A stretch of 64,000 nt of DNA, from assembly GCA_009823395.1 (NCBI GenBank), contig CM020506.1:20170001-20234000 (forward strand), read 5' to 3'. Position numbers and translations under genes: made by a program. Below the pieces are notes generated by a model. It did not search any database. It was not told the origin of the DNA and saw only the letters and a list, made by a program, of their open reading frames with translations. Source of the DNA: Thamnaconus septentrionalis (lineage: Eukaryota > Chordata > Actinopteri > Tetraodontiformes > Monacanthidae). Shown piece after piece: positions 60,553 to 64,000 of the stretch (positions are counted from its first letter, which is position 1; the number at the start of each line of letters is the position of its first letter).

Positions 60553-63355
60553 CTGAAAGCACAATTTCAATCATCAGCATTTGGAAAATGTTTCAGAAAT
60601 GAGCCAAAGGTGCGTTCACAGATAAACGTTAGCCAAAATGCATTCGCCACCCACTTTAGTGGGGAAAATGTTTAATTGCTTGTTAGCGTAGATGGCTAAT
60701 TTGAGCTAGCCCATCACATGGCAAGTTCAAACTGAGCATCGGGGAACGGGGGAAGAAAGTAGATTAGAGTTGCCTGACTGGTCTGACTATTTCACAATGC
60801 TGACCTACTGGAATTTTCATGACATCACAATCCTCTCCCGTGTTTACAGAGAATGCTGCTAAAGAGAGAAAATACCCAGTTGTGTGGAGGAAAACGCCTT
60901 TGTTGATGTCTGGACGCTGGAGGGAAACCACAGCGAGGTAAAAGGAACTCACTGCTCGGCTGAATGCCCTCAAAACACTCAAAACACAGAGTTCATCCTC
61001 TGATATCTTTTGTTTCCTCCACTTTTCAGAGTGTGTGATAGAACAGGCATGCGTGAAATGTACCCATTGTGATGTCACAAAGGGCAATTATTACCCATAC
61101 TTCTGCATTACTTTTTCATCCCCTTCCAAACATGTGGAAGGAACAGCGAAGAAGTGGTCTTAGTAGGACAGAGCAAACTTTTTTTTTTTCAAGGAAGCTG
61201 TAAACAGGCGGCTAAATGTGCTGTTCACCGCAGATATATAGACAATGTTTCAATGAACGGTTCAAGGCTCATCCACTGAAGTCAAGGGAGAAAAAAAATT
61301 TACATTTGTGATTTTGATTTTCCTCCCTGGGAACACAAAGTCCATAAAATCAAGAGAAAAATATGTCAGAAGATGATGATGATGTTCAATTCTGTTGAGT
61401 GGGAATCTGACAAGGAACAGTGGCTTTGTCTTGTGTATATTACTGGACTGGTTGCACCCTAACTCACATCATTTGCATTCTTAATTCAGTTGGAGAGTCA
61501 CTGAAGCTAAATTCAAAAAGCTGCTAACTGCTTAACAGTCGCGCTGTTGTAATCCAGCCGCCAAGTGCCGTGTTTTATCGGGGAACAAAGGTACTCAGTG
61601 TATTAAAATAATTATTTTAAATTATTTTTTCCTGATCAATGTCAGCTGGGGACGCCGTCATGCTTTTATCAGACTGTTTGGAGTTTGGCCAAGCAATCAA
61701 ATGCCATGTGAAGGAAGAGATGACAGATGTGCTCAACAGGATAAAACAACAGATAGAAATGTTTACAGTTCTTTTTGCTGCTGAAACGTTTCAATACATG
61801 CAAGTTCCATAGTTCAATCCTGCAGTATTGTTAATGAAAAACCATAATAACGCAAAAAAATCAATGTATACAATTATGATAGTCTATGCAATTGAGCAGC
61901 CCTTATACATAGCAGGTTAAATGGTTGTTTTATATGCTGAGAGTGAAAAACCATTTTCAAAAAACACTTCTTCCAGAGACCAAAACCAGTTTTTCCAAGA
62001 TAATGAACAAACCTCTTTGTCAGGAGTTACTATTTGAAACCAATTTCTTCACCGCCAAGACAAGACGTGACTGTTTTCTCTGATGTGTTGTCAATTCGTC
62101 TGGACGACTCACTTGACTGCTTTCACACTCACAAAACATTTTATGCAAAAAGAGAAAAAGAAATTTGAAATTTGAAGGAATACCAGACCTGGTTCCACCG
62201 ATCCTCGCGCCACCACCGAGTCAAAGCCTGCAGGAGCCTTTCTCAAGGTGTGGTTGTCTCTGGTGATGGTGTGCTCCTTGCCGAGGGCGACCTCACACAG
62301 GAACATCACGCCTGTGTTTTTGGAAGTTCTCACTAAGAAGCAAGACACAACACGGTGAAGGTCAGCGACTGCACAACAACCGTTGCCTCCAGCATTTGCG
62401 TGTGTGTTTTTTTGTTTGTTTTTTTTGCAAGAGTCTCACCGTAACCTGCTGACTTGGAGTTTTCGGAGGCAAAATAAATACCGCGACCGACGCGCCCCCC
62501 TGAATGAGGCATGATTCTCAGGCCGCTCTTCAGGATGGCCGCCACCACCGCTATGTTGGTTCCGTGCCACAGCAGACGGCGGTTCTCCAGACTCTGGTTC
62601 TCGCTGAACCGCTCTCCCTGCGCGACGCGGCAAAGTTTTAAGGTTTCAAAGCTTCAAGGCTTCTGCATCACACGAAACGCCACTCTCCGCTTATATTACC
62701 TCAAATTCCCTGTCGACTTCCCACACGTTGAGAATTCTTTGTTTCCTGCAGGTTTCTGAAGTCATTTTCATGTACGTCTGGATCACCTGCATGCGGGGAC
62801 ATAGCAGTGACGGAGTCGTTACTGGAGCCTCGCATTCCACCAGCCTCACCTCACCACGCGCCGCGCTAACCTTAAAAGATTCCGACTTCTTGTCCATTAG
62901 CCTCAGGACGCATTTGATAGAATTGTAGTCCTGGTCGAGAGGGTGAGGAACCGTCTCGATCTCTTCCTGGGACTTCTCTGTCTCCGACTTCAGAGTCTGG
63001 GCCAGCTCAATGTCGGCCAGAACCTTGACAGACAGAAGCGGGGGGGCGGGGGGGGTCAGGTGCACTCTGCAGACGGGCTGTTCGCTGTAACACACGGTCT
63101 CATGCGGGGACAACAAATCTCACCATGAGCATGTCTTTTTTCTCTGTGACTATGTGCATGTCCAACATGGCTGGGGGTCTGTTCCGGCCAAAGTTGTGGG
63201 GGATGGTGGTGTAGAACTTTGAAGACAGTTCCTCCAGATGGCCTTTGCCCTTCTTCTGGTTAATGGCTGCCTCGATCTCCTCCAATACTTCAAAGCCCTT
63301 TGCGATCTGCATCTTACTGAGCTTTCCCAAAGGCATCTTCTTAATGTCTGTGTAG

Positions 63356-63396
<41 letters not shown>

Positions 63397-64000
63397 GATT
63401 CTGAAGGTTTCACTTATGCATCGTGCCAGTTTGAAGTTGTGTACGGCTCACTGCGTTACAAGATCTAAACATCTTTTTATCAGTATCAGTGATTCCGCCA
63501 TGCGAGGATCTTTAAAGAGCTGCGATACGGGAGAACCAGGTTAACCATTTACACACCGCACTGCTGCTATCTGCGATCCCCAATTAAACACTACTCTCGG
63601 AATAAAGCCGAGACTATAAAATCCACACCTTGCAGAACAGGCGGTAAAGGCGTGCTCCACCTTGGCAGGCTGCAAACTAGTTTGCGTGCAAGTATTAGGC
63701 AAAGGTCAGACACACCCACCTAGGTTCATACATTCCATGGCCTCCTTGAACATGTCATTGCTGAAAATGAGCTCGATGAGGTTCTGCGTGGGCTTATCCA
63801 AGGTGCACGCCAGCGTGTTCTTGACGAGAGCCTTGGAGTCGACGACGTCCGCCTGGAAGAGACTCGTTAGGCCGCTGCTTCAACTCACAATGAGGTGTTT
63901 AAGAGCGGAAAGGCACTTTGAGGAAATGCGCATTTACCTTGACCTCAGTGTCCTGATCTCCGTCCACCTCAATCAGGGTGTATTTTCCTTTTTGAGGGAT
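60377..64000 (-). CDS. parp3: PARP3, 3' part of gene (8 exons, 5' end outside window)
   Basis: Mono-ADP-ribosyltransferase of the DNA-strand-break-activated PARP group (nuclear, double-strand-break repair, mitotic spindle). Joined exons 63938-64000, 63720-63852, 63124-63347, 62871-63023, 62700-62786, 62440-62617, 62189-62332 and 60377-60552 give 385 residues in an unbroken frame with consistent phases; human PARP3 has 533, so the start and most of the WGR domain lie beyond the right edge. In order: end of the WGR region (GKYTLIEV), the helical regulatory domain (MPLGKLSKMQIAKGFEVLEE; FYTTIPHNFG), then the catalytic domain. The H-Y-E triad is intact: H in LLWHGTN (codon 62564-62566), Y in GRGIYFASENSKSAGY, E in NSEYLIY. 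The C-terminus RYLLELHMSY matches PARP3 rather than PARP1/2. Confidence 0.95.
60700..60960 (+). mobile_element. Decayed Tc1-like fragment in parp3 intron
   Basis: CCATCACATGGCAAGTTCAA, ACTGAGCATCGGGGAACGG, CTACTGGAATTTTCATGAC, GTGTTTACAGAGAATGC, AGAGAAAATACCCAG and GCCTTTGTTGATGTCTGG follow the Tc1-like transposase order. Lies in the last parp3 intron; frames broken. Confidence 0.7.
62189..62332 (-). CDS. parp3: parp3 exon, catalytic core
   Basis: Completes Val, then RTSKNTGVMFLCEVALGKEH and APAGFDSVVARGSVEP; the CEVALGKEH block matches human GEVALGREH. Ends one base into Asp before GTCTGG. Confidence 0.95.
62440..62617 (-). CDS. parp3: parp3 exon with catalytic His and Tyr
   Basis: Starts GERFSENQSLENRRLLWHGT; contains IAVVAAILKSGLRIMPHSGG and GRGIYFASENSKSAGY. 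Carries the NAD-binding His and the Tyr of the triad. Ends one base into Val before GTGAGA. Confidence 0.95.
62700..62786 (-). CDS. parp3: parp3 exon, catalytic domain
   Basis: Encodes VIQTYMKMTSETCRKQRILN to VDREFE; 87 bases, phase 0. AG acceptor CGCATGCAG, donor GTAATA. Confidence 0.92.
62871..63023 (-). CDS. parp3: parp3 exon, regulatory/catalytic boundary
   Basis: Starts VLADIELAQTL, ends DKKSESFK before GTTAGC. 153 bases, phase 0 at both ends. The intron upstream is only 100 bases. Confidence 0.93.
63124..63347 (-). CDS. parp3: parp3 exon, regulatory domain
   Basis: Starts after CACTACACAG, completing Asp (G|AC), then IKKMPLGKLSKMQIAKGFEV through NFGRNRPPAMLDMH to KKDMLM. Ends before GTGAGA. 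A GA microsatellite sits just outside the acceptor. Confidence 0.93.
63357..63393 (+). repeat. (GA)n microsatellite beside parp3 acceptor
   Basis: GA tract (CT on the coding strand) about 10 bases upstream of the exon acceptor at 63348-63349; may serve as its pyrimidine tract. Confidence 0.95.
63720..63852 (-). CDS. parp3: parp3 exon, start of regulatory domain
   Basis: TCTCTTCCAG acceptor; encodes ADVVDSKALVKNTLACTLDK and on to SNDMFKEAMECMNL. Ends one base into a codon before GTGGGT. Confidence 0.9.
63938..64000 (-). CDS. parp3: parp3 exon (partial at right edge)
   Basis: Encodes IPQKGKYTLIEVDGDQDTEVK, the end of the WGR region and linker. Ends AAG before GTAAAT, phase 0. Cut by the window edge. 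Confidence 0.9.

Overview
This window is vertebrate nuclear DNA, almost certainly from a ray-finned (teleost) fish. Genes have spliced exons with GT..AG introns, there are no operons, the dinucleotide microsatellites are long, and the interspersed repeats are of types common in teleosts: TTAA-flanked MITEs, Tc1-like fragments, hAT-like MITEs, a Penelope-like fragment, a solo LTR and a widespread retroposon with a tRNA-like head. The species cannot be told from the sequence.

Region 1-36,540 has no protein-coding gene that I can support. It is a repeat-rich intergenic region holding at least six decayed or non-autonomous transposon families, microsatellites and a few GC/CpG-rich or homeobox-site-rich unique blocks that could be regulatory. 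The cleanest insertions are a 590-bp solo LTR (34239-34828) with a perfect 5-bp target-site duplication, a 685-bp hAT-type MITE (26955-27639) with a perfect 8-bp duplication, and a 446-bp MITE (1443-1888) nested inside an older retroposon.

From 36.5 kb onward there are four genes. oxtr (isotocin/oxytocin receptor, + strand) has coding exons at 37028-37949 and 43796-44049 with a 5.8-kb intron between TM6 and TM7. cav3 (caveolin-3, - strand) has exons at 49033-49149 and 46327-46668 and lies tail to tail with oxtr. A single-exon orphan class-A GPCR of the GPR61/GPR62 group (- strand, 56076-57395) follows. The 3' part of parp3 (- strand, eight exons, 60377-64000) runs off the right edge. OXTR-CAV3 and PARP3-GPR62 are each neighbours in human, but in two different parts of 3p (3p25 and 3p21). 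Here the two pairs are adjacent.

The genes do not form one pathway: a neuropeptide receptor, a muscle caveolar scaffold, a constitutive-type orphan receptor and a DNA-break ADP-ribosyltransferase. I found no CRISPR array, functional tRNA/rRNA gene, intact transposase or recognisable new system. The most interesting leads are an intron-retention/alternative terminal exon possibility in oxtr, a G-quadruplex motif upstream of oxtr, the oxtr-cav3|gpr62-parp3 junction, and several datable transposon insertions.
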